Assembly (NCBI GenBank): GCA_043228905.1
Contig: JBHGNT010000013.1
Location: forward strand, 5,022,001 to 5,086,000
Direction of reading: 5' to 3'
Source: Azolla caroliniana
Lineage: Eukaryota > Polypodiophyta
DNA: 64,000 nucleotides
Shown piece after piece: positions 42,400 through 54,461 of the stretch (the stretch's first letter is position 1; every line of letters begins with the position of its first letter). A program made the position numbers and the translations under genes. The notes below the pieces were generated by a model, which saw only the letters and a list, made by a program, of their open reading frames with translations, did no database searches and was not told the DNA's origin.

Positions 42400-44236
42400 A
42401 CTCTTTGATATGGGAGAAAAATCCAAGACAAAGAAGAGGACAAGGAGGAGTGACATGTTTGATTAAGAAGGAAATAGAGAAATATGTGTTAATCATAAAA
42501 AATGATGAACATAAATGCTATATATGGCTCAAAATAGAAACACCTAATGATTTGCCCACTTTTGTAGTTGGATGTTACATTCCTCATCAAGATTCTAACT
42601 TTTATGCTTGTTTGGATAAAGATCAACCTTTTGCCAATGTAGAAGATGATATTGCTTATTTCAAATCCAAAGGGGAAGTTATTGTGTTTGGTGACATGAA
42701 TGCTCGTACAAGAAGTTTCCAACTTGATTCACAAGAGTCTTTCATGCCACATATCTCAAGGATGCAAGAGGATATGCAAATGTATAGCCTCTCTTCTAGT
42801 GATGAAAAAGATTCAGACCAATTTGGGAAGTTACTCCTACAAACGTGCAATAGTACCGGATTTCTTATTGCAAATAGTGTTTCCTTATGACCCAACAATA
42901 ATGGTTTTACATGTAGAAAACACAACGGAAATAGTGTGATTGACTATGTGCTACTTTTTGAAGGTAATTTGGATTGTATACATAAAATCTCACTTGGACA
43001 CCGAAATCCGATCATAAGGCTTTCTATATTGATCTCAAATGTATGCATAGGTTTGATTATGAGAATGCCATTGAAGATAATAAACAACCGCACTTGAGCA
43101 TGAACCTTAAGCGAGCACCCATGTATTCTAAGATCGTTGAGGATATGTTATAAATGACAAAGATATAGTATGGTGCCCCACTAGAATGCAAATGGGAAGC
43201 TTTTAAGAAAACAAATGTTTTTCGACCAACTGCACATCTTGGAAATGCACCAAGAAATTTAGGAAAAAATGGTTTGATAAAGAATGTCGTAAAGCTCGAA
43301 AGTGCCTTATCGTTTTGGATGTAGTTAAGGATAAAGGAAATTACCAAAAGCATTTGCATGAGTATAAAAGTCTTATTCAAAGAAAGAGAAGAATATGGGA
43401 AGTTACTCAACAATTTCTCTAAACGCAAGAGAAAGCACATGCATTGTATTGTGACTTAACTCTTCACGACATGTGTATGCATTGTAAGAATTTATATGAG
43501 TTATTTTTTACCGGAAAGATGATGTGTTATGGTTCTCTTTCACATATGTCTCCCTTCTTTACAATTGAAGATATATGCACAGGACTTAAGAAATTGGCCA
43601 CTCGAAAGGCAAGTGATCTTCAATGTATAAAGGTTAAAATGTTCAAATAGACGGGAAAGGAAGGACATGTATGGATAAGCGATATGTTTAAAGATGCATT
43701 GCAACATGATATGCCATATGATTTGTCTACAAATTGGATCAAACCTTTACATAAAGGTGGAGATGTAAATAATGTAAACAACTATCAAACCATCATGGTT
43801 GGCTCATTAATGGCAAAACTATTTGGATGTATAATGGAATAAAAATAAGTTTATGGGTTGAAAAAAATGGTAAAAGAGTTTATGGACAAGCTGGCTTTCA
43901 AAGACATCATAGCACCATTGACCACCTTGTCATTCTTTGAGTATTAATGGAGGAAAGTCGCCTTAGAAGTAAAGGTTTATATTATTGATATGGTACCTCG
44001 CGAGCATCTTTAGAGGCAAATGGAAGAACTTGAGGTGCGAAGTGAATATATGCTTGCAATTTCCCGAATATATGAGAATGTTATATGTTGTGTGCTTATG
44101 AGAGATAGACTTTCGGATTTTTCCAATAGCACTATTGGTGTTAAGCAAGGATGCCCACTCTCACCAACACTATTTGTTCTATGCATTGATTAATTGGAAG
44201 AAATGGTTACCAAGTGTGTGAAGGAAGAATGTGTTG
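42400..44236 (+). pseudogene. LINE with endonuclease and partial reverse transcriptase
   Basis: From 42405 the sequence encodes an APE-type endonuclease (RGQGGVTCLIKKEI, VVGCYIPHQDSNFY, GEVIVFGDMNART). After a stop it ends with NGNSVIDYVLLF. A linker follows (AFKKTNVFRP near 43200). Reverse transcriptase then starts (GLKKLATRKASDLQCIKVKM, then STNWIKPLHKGGDVNNVNNY, then the GVKQGCPLSPTLF palm motif near 44140). The catalytic DD region and 3' end are missing because the gypsy J copy begins at about 44237. Many frameshifts are present. It is a different LINE group from the L1-like copy at 24367. Confidence 0.8.
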
Positions 44237-47200
44237 AAGGTAACACATGGGTTTTTTAGTAGGTAACACATGGGTTTTTTGACCCTTGTTTTCATCACTG
44301 CTTGATTCTTATGGGTAGTGCCTTATTTTATTGTTTTTGTCATAACATTTGCTTGTTACTCACAAGACTAAAATATTAGTTACGAGTGCACTTGTTATTT
44401 CACGTAATACACTTTCTTGACCATATCAATACATGTTGGGTTGGCATTCTAATATAAGACTAACTAGGAAACTACGTTGATCTCGGGGAGCCGCCATGAT
44501 TATTCAAGATAGAGATCCGAGAAAGACATCTTAGCTATGTTTTCCCCCATGGTTTTTAAAACACCATAGTGTTACCATAATTATCGGGTCTCGAATCACA
44601 TCTCATATGTCTAGAGGGGTAAAGACGTGAGATGCTTTCTTGGATAAAGTTCTTTCAATCAAAATTTCAAGCATTCATTTTGCTTGTGTATTTTCTGAAC
44701 CTCCTTATTTATATTGCATACCCACAACTTGCATCATGGAACAAGTTTTAAACGTTGTTGGAGCAATCTCTCCGATCGAGACCTCTCAACTCCAATACGC
44801 ATCTTGCACACAAGCTGAGATCACTATTGAGCAATTGCTCACTACTACCTTGAATCAATTGGCCGAAATGAGGCAGGCCAATATGGCATTGGAAAAGAAA
44901 TTCCAAGAATTGACTATTGAGTCCAAGAAAGAAGGTGAGCCTTCTTTCGTAGTAACACCATTCAAGGGAGATAAGAAAGAAAGAACCGAGGAGGCCATTA
45001 GCACTTGGCTTGGTCGTTGGGAGTCTCACTTTGAGCTCCACAATCCCGATGCTGTAAAAATTGGTTACGTCGGTCATGAGTTAGGTGGCCGAGCTCCTAC
45101 TTGGTGGCGTGCCCTAAGGACTGCAAAGAACTTACCCACAACTTGGGAAGGTTTCGTTGATGTTTTTAAGAAACAGTTTTTGCAGCCACCTTCTCAAACT
45201 GAACAAGCGCAACACTTGCTCATGTTGTTGAGTAAGCCATTTACCTCTCTCGAGGATTATGTGCATCATGCTCAGACCCAGATCCAGAAATCGGGACTTA
45301 CGGGTGACAAATGTCTTGTTGCTTGCATTTTGAATGGTATTTATAATGGGGATTAGCATTGGATTGTCCATGACAAGGACCCCACAACATTTGAGGAAGC
45401 CATCAACATTGGGCTTCGGTACCATAGGACTTCCAAGAAAGACCACAATAAACCCGAGTTCGCCAAAACTCCGAATGTCAAGTTCATTGGGAAACGTAAG
45501 CAATCCAATGACACTCTTGATCACGACTCCAAGAAACCTAACCTCTTCCATGCATATTGCAAGAAACGGGGCCACAGAAAGGATACATGTCGTCGTCTTG
45601 AGAGGAAGTCAATGAACACCCCCCTCAAGACAAATCTACGAGTCACACAAGTGAGTCTTTTGATGTTGTTGAAGTTCATACCAACCAGTTAAGTTCATGT
45701 GAATGCACTTTTCTTTCACATTTACTTGGACCTAATGATTTACTCCGAGCAGTCGGGTATATCAATGGAACACAAACACATTTCTTGTTTGAGTCCGGTA
45801 GTTCTCACAATTTTCTTAATGATCACTTTGTGCAGCAAATGGAACTCCACATAAACGCAAGTGATCATAGCTATCAAGTTCACATGGCAAATGGAAGTGT
45901 TCAATACATCAGTGGCATTGTTTGTGACCTGCCAATTCAAATAGGTACCTATTTGGAGAAGCTTGACTTTCATGTTATGAAAGTACAATCCGTAGATGTC
46001 ATTTTAGGATACCCTTGGTTTTTTAATAAAAACCCTCTTTATCCATTGATTGGGTTAATCACTCAATCACATTTGAACTTAATAATTGTAAACATTTTAT
46101 TCAATATTTCAAACTTCCTTCTCGTTCACTTGTGTCTTCTAAATCTTTAAGTGAGTATTCAAGTTCATTAATTTATTCGTGTGTAATTGATCCTGCGCTT
46201 CAATTTTATTATTTTAATATTGATGCCACACAATTACCACATTATGAACAACGATTACTCGACTCTATTTTAGACGATTTTCAAGACGTGTTTCCTAACG
46301 AATTGCCACTTACTTTACCACCAAAACGTAATGTGGACCATCAAATTGAACTCATTCCTGGTGCTGCTCCTGTGAGCATTTCACCTTACCGACTTAGTCG
46401 ATTAGAAGAGGATGAGATCACTAAACAACTTAAGGAATACTTGAGTATGGGCCACATTAGGTATAGTAAATCACCTTGGTGTGCACCAATTCTATTGGTG
46501 AAGAAGAAGGAAGGTTCATGGCGAATGTGTATCAATTATCGCCGTTTGAATAAAATGACAATTAAAAATGCATATCCATTACCTCGTGCCAATGATTTGA
46601 TTGATCGTTTGCATGTGGCCCGATATTTTACGAAAATTGACTTACAGACAGGTTATCATCAGATTTGCATTGCCGAGGATGATATTCCTAAAACCGCTTT
46701 TCGTACGCGCTATGGCTATTATGAGTTTTTAGTCATGCCTTTCGGGTTGACTAATGTTCCAACCACATTCCAACAAGCGATGAAAGATGTTTTCCGAGAT
46801 CAACTCGGTGATTTTGTTGTCGTCTTCTTGGATGATATTTTGATATATAGTTGTACCTTGCGAGATCATGTTCAACATGTTAGATTTGTTTTGCAAAAAT
46901 TGCGTGACAACTCTTTCTATGCAAAACATTCAATATGTGATTTTGTCCAGAAATCTATTGTGTACCTAGTTCATTTAATTACGGAAAATGGTGTTGAAAT
47001 TGAACCTTCTTGTATTGAAAAGGTTAAACTTTGGCCCATTCCTCGTAATATTCGTGAACTGCGATCATTCTTAGGGTTTGTTGGATTTTTACGAAAATCA
47101 ATTCGTAACTATTCCAAATTGACTACGCCATTAACTGACCTTTTAAAAGGTCAGCCTCGTAAGTTCGTCAAAACAATCGCATGGAATGAACAACTTGACA

Positions 47201-49616
47201 AATCATTTGAGACACTCAAAGAGCATGTGTGTTTGGCTCCCAGTCTTCTATTACCGGACACTTCTAAGCCTTTCTCAAACGAAACCGATGCCGATGATTA
47301 TGCTAGATTGGTGTCGTTCTTTATCAAGGCGGTCACCCTATTGCTTTTGAAAGTAAGAAGCTTGATGCTGCTCAATCTCACTATTCAGTTCAAGAGAAAG
47401 AGTTGTTTGTTGTAATACATGCACTTAAAACATGGAGGCACTATCTCTATGGAAATAAATTTGTGGTTACAACAGACCATCAATCATTGAAGTATTTTTC
47501 TGACCAACTAGATCTTGTTGGTCGTAAACGTCGTTGGACTGACCTTATGCAAGATTTTGATTTTTCCATATGGTATCGCAAGGGTTCTATGAACACTGTT
47601 GCGGATGCTCTTAGTTGCATTAAAGAAGTTAACATGCTTAGCTTCACGAAAATAAAATCTGATCTTTTAGATCACCTTCGAGGGAAATACCTTGATGACA
47701 GTTATTTTTCGAAATACTGGACGAAAGCCGAATCTAGTGTAGATGATGATACTAGCACCCTACCCTCGAAGGCGACCTTTCACATTACAAATGGTTTGCT
47801 CTACCGTAGTTGAAAGGTCTGTGTTCTAGATTTACCAAATGTAAAACAAAAAATTCTTCATGAATGTCATGATGCACCATCTGTTGGTCATCTTGGAATA
47901 CAACGCACACTCGTTCTCATCTTGAGTACTTTTTTCTGGCCTAAGATGCGCTCTGAAGTGCATAAATATGTAACTCAATGCTTACAATGTCAGATTAATA
48001 AGTCGGAATGACTTAAAGCTGCGGGTCTTTTACATCCCTTAGATATTGCCAACAACAAATGGGAAAGTATCTCGATGGATTTTATTGTTAGTTTACCTTG
48101 TACACAGAGGGGCCATGATGCCATTTGGGTTGCCGTTGACAGACTAACAAAATTGGCTAGATTTATTCCTACCAAAACCGCGGTAACCACTCAACAATTG
48201 GCTTATCAATTTGTTGATGAGTTATTTCGTTTTTATGGATTACCGATGGATATTGTTAGTGATTGAGATTCCACGTTTACTAGTGACTTTTGGACTCAAG
48301 TCTTCAAGAAACTAGAAACTACGTTGAGCATGAGTTCCGTAGATCATCCTCAGTCTGATGGACAAACTGAACGAGTTAATCAAATTATTGAGAACATGCT
48401 TCGAGCTTATGTAGCAAAAACCCCTTCTATGTGGGAGCAATACCTTCCTATCTTAGAATTTGCATATAATAGCTCTAAATATACATCCACTTGATATAGT
48501 CCTTTTATGTTGATGTATGGTTTTCAGCCACGTGCCCTAGTTGATGTCACGATTCGTTGTGATACATTAGACAGTACACACAATTTTTTGCAAGAGATGA
48601 ACCAAATGTTGCATATTGCCAAAGAGAATGTCAAGACAACTCAAGATCGTGCTCGATTTTATGCTGATCAGGATAGACGTCCTCGTGCATTTACTATTGG
48701 TCAAAAAGTTTTTTTGCATGTCCCTACTGACTCTACGTCATTGTCTATGGGCAAGTGCGCTAAGTTAGCTCCATGATATTGTGGCCCATTTGAAATCCTT
48801 AAGCGGGTTGGGTCATCTGCTTATCACCTTGCCTTACCCCGTAATGTTGGTATTCATCCTGTTTTTCACGTTAGTTGTCTAAAACCATTTTTAGGCTTTG
48901 GTGATAATACCATCACAATCCAAGATCTTGTAACATGAGAGGATTTTTCTTACAAATCTCATGTTCCTGAACAAATTCTTGATTCTCGTACAAAACGTTT
49001 ACATTCTAAAGAGATTCGGCTATTCAAGATCAAATGGATGGATAAACCTATTGATGATGCCACATGGGAACGCGAGCATACTCTTAAGGCACAATTTCCT
49101 CACTTTATATTTCAAGAGTGCAATCTTTTGAAGTAGGGGAGTATGTTATGTACACATAACGTTGGTGAGGGTAGATCACCAATATTTACATTAGTGAAGG
49201 GTATGTTCACTAATGTTAAAAAGGGGACTAATGATTGGATAGAAGGAATGATAAGTGCATGCACTATCATGATTTGGACAACCAATGAATGGAGAGCCTT
49301 TTAGAAAGGCACATCTATTCAAGGGGCCTAGGAAAAGGTATAAATATGAGGCTTAGCTACTCTCATAATCACATTACGTCAGAAGGCTGTTGTCTTAGAC
49401 ACTGGTGGTGTGGCCTAGGCTTTCGTCTCGACGATCATGTTTATCTCTTCCAAGGTATTAGTCATCCTAATATCCAGCGGTATGGGACGTCTGTGGTAGG
49501 TTGGCTATGTCTAGATCATAGTTCAGGGGTGGTTGGGTGGAACGGGTTCTTCTATCCATTCTATTTTCCTTCTTTTACTTTAGTTTGGTCTATTGATTAG
49601 TAATAGACTCTTAACA
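44237..49616 (+). pseudogene. gypsy J: decayed, 5'-truncated relative of gypsy I
   Basis: The sequence is colinear with gypsy I from its position 35005 onward, including gag (start 44736), a knuckle near 45550, the reverse transcriptase frame at 46132-47415 (FLDDIL present), integrase and a 3' LTR (49144-49616, same TG/CA ends). The 5' LTR, primer site and most of the leader are absent. A 23-bp segment (GGTAACACATGGGTTTTTT...) is duplicated at the left end. Breaks include TAG 45354-45356, TGA at 47812, TGA at 48009-48011, 48264-48266 and 48774-48776, TGA near 48496 and several frameshifts. It cannot make a polyprotein. Confidence 0.95.
49144..49616 (+). repeat. 3' LTR of gypsy J
   Basis: 473 bp, homologous to the gypsy I LTR but with many more differences. 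It has the same ends (TGTTATG and TTAACA) and the same TATAAATATG promoter block. Confidence 0.95.
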
Positions 49617-50373
49617 CTTAGCATTATGTGAAGGTTGTATTTTCGGAAAACAAACTCGTGAACAATTCTCACATAGTGTGAGTCCAACCAAAAGAACGCT
49701 ACAATTAGTTCACTCGGATTTATGTGGACCAATGCCAACCACATCATTGGATGGTGACAAGTACTTCATTTCATTTATTGATGATCACACAACATTCACA
49801 ATTATATATTTCTTGAAAGCAAAATCCGAGGCTTTTAATGCTTTCACAACTTATAAAGCTTATGTGGAAAATCAATGTCAAAGTAAAATAATCACAATAA
49901 GAACAGACAATGGTGGTGAATATTTCTCACATGTATCCAAATAAAGTTTTGTCAAGAGCATGCCATTAGGCATGAACATACTGTTCCTTATAATCCACAA
50001 CAAAATGGAGTCGCCGAATGTAAGAATCGAACACTATTGGATGCCAGTCGGAATATGCTACAAGTTGTGGGGCTTCACAATCAATTTTGGCAAGAGGCGA
50101 TCGCAACAACTTGCTACCTTCAAAATCGATCACCTCATAAAGCTCTTGGTTTGAATACTCCATATGCAATGTGGTTTGGACACAAACCAAATCTTTCACA
50201 CCTTCGTGTATTTGGAGTCATGGCATATGACCATATTCCACAAAAGAAAAGGAGAAAATTGGATCCACATGCTAGAAAAGGAATTTCTGTTGGTTATGGA
50301 GAATTGGCCGTAGTCAAAGCCTACAAATGATTTGATTTCAAGACAAGGAAATTTTTATTTAGCTGTTTGGTTA
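49617..50373 (+). pseudogene. copia integrase fragment (element K)
   Basis: It starts in the pre-integrase segment (CIFGKQTREQFSHS). It continues through the integrase core with both Asp residues visible (LVHSDLCGPMPTTSLDG, IRTDNGGEYFS) and, after a frameshift near 49945, the catalytic Glu region and SEYATSCG/NRSPHKALGLNTPYAMWF. The C-terminal part reads VFGVMAYDHIPQKKRRKLDP. It stops where an LTR-like unit begins at 50377. Confidence 0.85.
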
Positions 50374-50376
50374 CGT

Positions 50377-50486
50377 TGTCGTGAAAATCCGTCACTATGT
50401 GCGGATCGCAAGGCGGAACCATCGGGGTCCTGGACCGGAAGGATTCGAAGTTTGCGCTAGTTTTAGCAAGAAAGTTTTTAAGATAG

Positions 50487-50548
<62 letters not shown>

Positions 50549-50870
50549 AGATTAGATTTAAACGCTTGACTTTAGATTGAGAGAAAGTGATAGGGCAAGA
50601 GAGAGATATTGAGATAAAGATTCAACTTTTAAGTTTAGATTTAAGAGAGATGATACATCAACAATAGGATTACAAGGTTTCTTCTTATTAATTTCTTTAT
50701 CAATACCTGGTTCCCTAATACATTTTTCATCCACTCTTTTATAGATGCCCCCATGCATAGGATGCATGTGATGCATGTTTGCCATTTGGCACTCATGTGC
50801 TACATATCAATCATTCAAGGTCTCATGTATGAGAATTTACATGTAAAACTATGATGATAAAAATATAATT
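50377..50870 (-). mobile_element. LTR-like unit N (minus strand)
   Basis: On the minus strand a TATA box (TATAAAAGAG, 50737-50743) precedes a segment ending CACGACA at 50377. The end block (GGACCCCGATGGTTCCGCC) resembles the ends of LTR-like unit M and of element A. It probably inserted into copia K. The outer limit is approximate. Confidence 0.4.
50490..50545. repeat. (GA)n microsatellite
   Basis: A perfect GA dinucleotide run of about 56 nt inside LTR-like unit N. Confidence 0.95.
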
Positions 50871-50881
50871 TCAAGTAAATG

Positions 50882-50955
50882 TCTTGGCTTAGTGGTAAGC
50901 TTATAGACTCTCAATTTGGAGGTGTAAGGTTCAAATCTTTACTTGCCTTCCTTGT
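50882..50955 (+). mobile_element. tRNA-derived SINE-like unit 1
   Basis: TTGGCTTAGTGGTAAGC is a good box A and GGTTCAAATCT a good box B, spaced about as in tRNA genes. A TA run follows. Acceptor-stem pairing is absent. Confidence 0.5.
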
Positions 50956-51227
50956 GTATATATATATTTTTATCTGGTCACCGGATGCCGATTACCGTCC
51001 AGTTTCGTGGGTACGTGCATCCTAAAAAGGGTGAGCTAAAAGGGTGGCACAAAGGAACACATGCACACCACAATATAAACATTTTTATTACCTAATTTTA
51101 GCCGTTTACTGTTCGTAAATAAATGCACCCCTTTAGATGAAGAGGTGTACCTTTTGTAACCTCTCATACCTCAATGTGGTGTAACCTCTTATGTAACCTA
51201 TAAAGAGCCATATGTAAACTTGTAATT

Positions 51228-51305
51228 ATTTTACTATAGTGGTAAGTTGTTAACATTACAAGCCCTACTTGTAGTACTACATCTTGGGTTCGGGACCCAA
51301 TTTTC
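51228..51305 (+). mobile_element. tRNA-derived SINE-like unit 2
   Basis: ATAGTGGTAAGTTG resembles box A and GGGTTCGGGACCC is a clear box B about 40 nt later. No clover-leaf could be drawn. Confidence 0.45.
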
Positions 51306-51361
51306 TCACCTTTCTATCATATACTTTATACACTTCATACATATCTCTTAATTCACTAGAT

Positions 51362-51445
51362 GCCACTGTGGAATGTAAGGGTTGAACCCATGACCACTTG
51401 GTCTCCATTGGGCAACCTTACGAACTGAGCTACATCCATCTGGGC
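51362..51445 (-). mobile_element. tRNA-derived SINE-like unit 3 (inverted)
   Basis: On the minus strand GTAGCTCAGTTCGTAAGG is close to a consensus box A, and GGGTTCAACCC is a box B with the T-loop embedded in a GGG/CCC stem. The acceptor ends do not pair properly. Confidence 0.5.
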
Positions 51446-51448
51446 TTG

Positions 51449-51456
<8 letters not shown>

Positions 51457-51484
<28 letters not shown>
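51457..51484. repeat. (CT)n microsatellite
   Basis: A CT dinucleotide run of about 28 nt next to SINE-like unit 3. Confidence 0.95.
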
Positions 51485-52308
51485 AATTTCTCACAATATT
51501 GCCATTGAAAATTGGGAGGGGATATTTTCCAGACTAAAAGCATACAATGCATTGTATCTCACGAAAGTTCCATGATCACATTGTGTATAGCAATCTCCAA
51601 TGGGATGGGCCACACCACATAGTAGTGAGACCATTCCATTAACTATAATGTGGTTGTATTTGTATATTGTTTCCATTAACATGAGATCATCAGTAGCTTC
51701 CAAGAAGAAGAAGAAGAAGTGGTAGAAGCATGGGAAACCCCAATTTAGATGTTTAGCCGGATAAGATTTAAAGGTGTCCATGGAATTTGAAGTGAATGAG
51801 AGGAGAGGTGTTTTCCTGCACAGGTTTGCTTTGCCTGCATAAAGGTGTAAAGCATGAGCTAATGATTTTAAAAAACATGGACGAATCTCGATGAATTCTG
51901 TTCCATGAATATATGAAGAATATCTCTGGGAACGCACGATCTTCATGCGTAGAAGTCTATTTTTTAATATCATCGTTGAATTACGCACATTTTTATGGCC
52001 TGTACTACGGATCTCATCAAAACCTGCACATTCTCATCAAAACCTCTGCACATTCGCAATCCAACTCCATTAAGACTCTAAATCCTTACAGAGATTCAAG
52101 TCCTCTTTTTCATCTGATTGTACCAGCTTCCAAAATAACATACACAGATTGGATTTTGTAAAGGTTACAGGGCCGGGAAATCCACCACCGCCACAACCCA
52201 CAGGAAATGTAAGTCAAAACACTTCTTTATTGGAAGGGTGAGGATGATATGAATTGAGGAATTGATTGAGCACTACATACATTAGGAGGGTTTGGGGGAG
52301 GGGATCTC

Positions 52309-52337
52309 ACTTCATTCATTCATTCATTCATTCATTC
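52309..52337. repeat. (CATT)n microsatellite
   Basis: Six to seven CATT units just upstream of a small ORF. They inflate that ORF with a false HSFIHSF N-terminus. Confidence 0.9.
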
Positions 52338-52349
52338 TTTGGAGCAGAG

Positions 52350-52511
52350 ATGGATGGGTATACGATTATGTGGATTGTGGTGATGGTATCCATACCTTCA
52401 AGCTGCATCCTCTCACTCATTTGTAGAGACTATGTTATGAGGGCTAGAGCGGCTGGTACAGGTGCCGGTGTCGGACTTGGTGGAGGTGGTTTTGGCGGAG
52501 CCGGAGTGTAA
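52350..52511 (+). CDS. possible small membrane protein (53 aa)
   Basis: From ATG 52350 (context GCAGAGATGG, purine at -3 and G at +4) the frame encodes a short start MDGYT, one hydrophobic segment of about 22 residues (IMWIVVMVSIPSSCILSLIC), a basic stretch (RDYVMRARA) and a Gly-rich tail (GAGVGLGGGGFGGAGV). This is the layout of a single-pass microprotein. I recognise no family, and no homologous copy is in the window. An upstream in-frame extension to 52266 is translated microsatellite and is left out. A chance ORF remains likely. Confidence 0.3.
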   Translation: MDGYTIMWIVVMVSIPSSCILSLICRDYVMRARAAGTGAGVGLGGGGFGGAGV

Positions 52512-52679
52512 TGTGTGTGTGTGTGATGTGGGCTTCTAGCAATTGTTGGGTGCTTTGTACATTCACTTGTTTCCTACCAAACGAACCTCATTCTACGTTG
52601 ATTATGTGCTAATCAGGTGTGAAATTAAATGAATTTGTGGAACAAATAAGCAAATCATCAAGTCTGCTCCACGGGCTGT

Positions 52680-52698
52680 TATATATATATATATATAT
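52680..52698. repeat. (TA)n microsatellite
   Basis: About nine TA units. Confidence 0.9.
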
Positions 52699-52922
52699 GC
52701 CTTGATATAGAACCAAGCAAAATACTTGTTGAGGCTTTCTTTGGATGGTCCCAACTTGTGCTTGTTGTTTGGTCCATAACATGGTAAAGCCAAAGAAGGT
52801 GAATGCCAAAAGAGGTGACCATCGCCAAGAAGGAATATTTATAATAATACATGCCATATGTTTGTAGAAATCTATGTGGAGTTGCGTGTGTGTGCCTCGT
52901 ATTTGTAAGTGTTTGTTTGTTT

Positions 52923-54223
52923 TTTCCAAAAGATTTCCTTCATTAGTATTAAGAAAAGCATTGGAGAGCTACAAAAATGTAAAATCAGAGATTATTATAT
53001 ACAAAAGAACCGGTTAGGGCAAGGACCAGGGGTGATGATATTTTCATAACGGTCCTTAAGAGGAAACTGTGAACAGAGGCAACTTCCTCCATAATTGCAG
53101 TAACGTTTTCCTTTTCTTCAGAATAACCTTTGAAGAGCCTGACATATTGTCATATTGCTCCCTCACAACCACCAATAAGCACCCCCATAATTACGGCAAT
53201 ATATTTGAGAGAATAGGAATTATGGACTCAGATCATCTTTTACAACTATACTTATCCATAATGTAACCATAGATACGGTTTTCCATACATGGGTTGCACG
53301 CATTTGCTTGCGAGGTTGCAGAAAAGGGGAGACAATATTTAGATGTCTATTGCTGACTGTCATAGCCTCGGGAGCATCATCTGCTTCATACAACAACAGA
53401 CTGGAATGGAGAACCCCCCATACCGCTCATCCCCAAGAGACGAGGTGGCCTACGTTAATTGTCAAGAATAAAGAGATATCTTTATTCCATACTTGTTGGG
53501 CTAGTGAGCATGACCAGAGAGCATGCTTTGTAGTTTCCTGCATGTCACCGCAATAACAACATTGTCTAAGACTAGTTGCCACATCTCCTTTCAATGAGTG
53601 ACCTACTAGTAGTGTTGCATGTAGTAAAAGTCATCTAAAGAGAATATATTTGGTTGGTTCCTTGAAAGAACAAATCCATTTCCAATCTGCCTTCCTTGAA
53701 ACACCCCACTTATTCCAGTGCTTTTGAGCTGCAGGAGTTGGAATATTATTAGGCATGAGTAAGGTTTTGCCAAATTTCATATTGTACTGAAAGAATGGAA
53801 CTTTCGGCAATGGATCCATCATGGGATTGGTCCAGAACCATCCCCAAGGTCCATATAAGCTTACTAACTGGTTGCCATGCATATAACCAGATCATATCCC
53901 AAAAATGAGCTATTGACAGTTGTGCATCCAGTAGCCAGATTTGGCAATCACCCTAATTGGCACAGTGAGTAGGTTCTGTAATAAATTATTTGAGGGTGTA
54001 TAAGGTTGCAATTTATTGTCCTATTGAATATGGAAATAAAAAATACCTCCGTTTGCAGAAATTGCTTTAACATAAAGCATCATCGTCATTCATAAGGCAT
54101 CCAAACCACATATGCGCTTGCATTGGCTGAAGTCGCGCCGAGGATTGTGAGAAAGCCATTGAGATTTCCGTTGTCATTGTTTTGGCCCATATGCCGAGGG
54201 TAACTACTTAAGTCGATCCACTT
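52923..54223 (-). mobile_element. 5'-truncated L1-like LINE tail
   Basis: The minus strand encodes the end of an L1-like ORF2. Visible parts are AQLSIAHFWDMIW, KWICSFKEPTKYILFR, then a zf-RVT-type motif (CCYCGDMQETTKHALWSCS, near 53500-53560). It runs to a 3' end GGAAATCTTTTGG followed by A-rich sequence near 52923. The reverse transcriptase itself is not present. Several frameshifts are seen. The upstream limit is set by the start of the LTR of element G. Confidence 0.7.
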
Positions 54224-54393
54224 ATATTAGCTGCTGTCATCATCTCTCTCTCTCTCTCTCATTCTCGCTATCTCTCTCTCTCCTCTTCTCACTTCCTCTC
54301 TCGGGAATCTTACGCAGTCCCGTCCTCTTATTACTAATAGTACTACTGTTCTTTAGTACTAATTCCATCTCTGTTTTAGTACTATTCCTAACA
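54224..54393 (+). repeat. partial 5' LTR of gypsy G
   Basis: Identical in layout to 59477-59648, including the CT-rich run and the AGTACTA motifs. The promoter half is missing. Confidence 0.95.
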
Positions 54394-54395
54394 GT

Positions 54396-54406
54396 TTGAA
54401 CCAATT
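54396..54406 (+). other. self-complementary primer-binding site of gypsy G
   Basis: TTGAACCAATT lies 2 nt after the LTR end. Its exact reverse complement AATTGGTTCAA is at 59420-59430 in the LTR, where transcription is expected to start. No tRNA-type primer site is recognisable here. Confidence 0.6.
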
Positions 54407-54461
54407 TTTCCTCTAGCCTACTTGTCACTCTCCCTCATCCTCCTACCCTTTTCCCTATACT

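Noticed and set aside
51362-51445. Functional tRNA genes at 50882, 51228 and 51362
   Set aside because: Box A and box B are present but acceptor and anticodon stems do not pair, so SINE-like remnants are more likely.
52266-52349. N-terminal extension of the small membrane ORF
   Set aside because: It consists of translated CATT microsatellite. The ATG at 52350 gives a more plausible protein.
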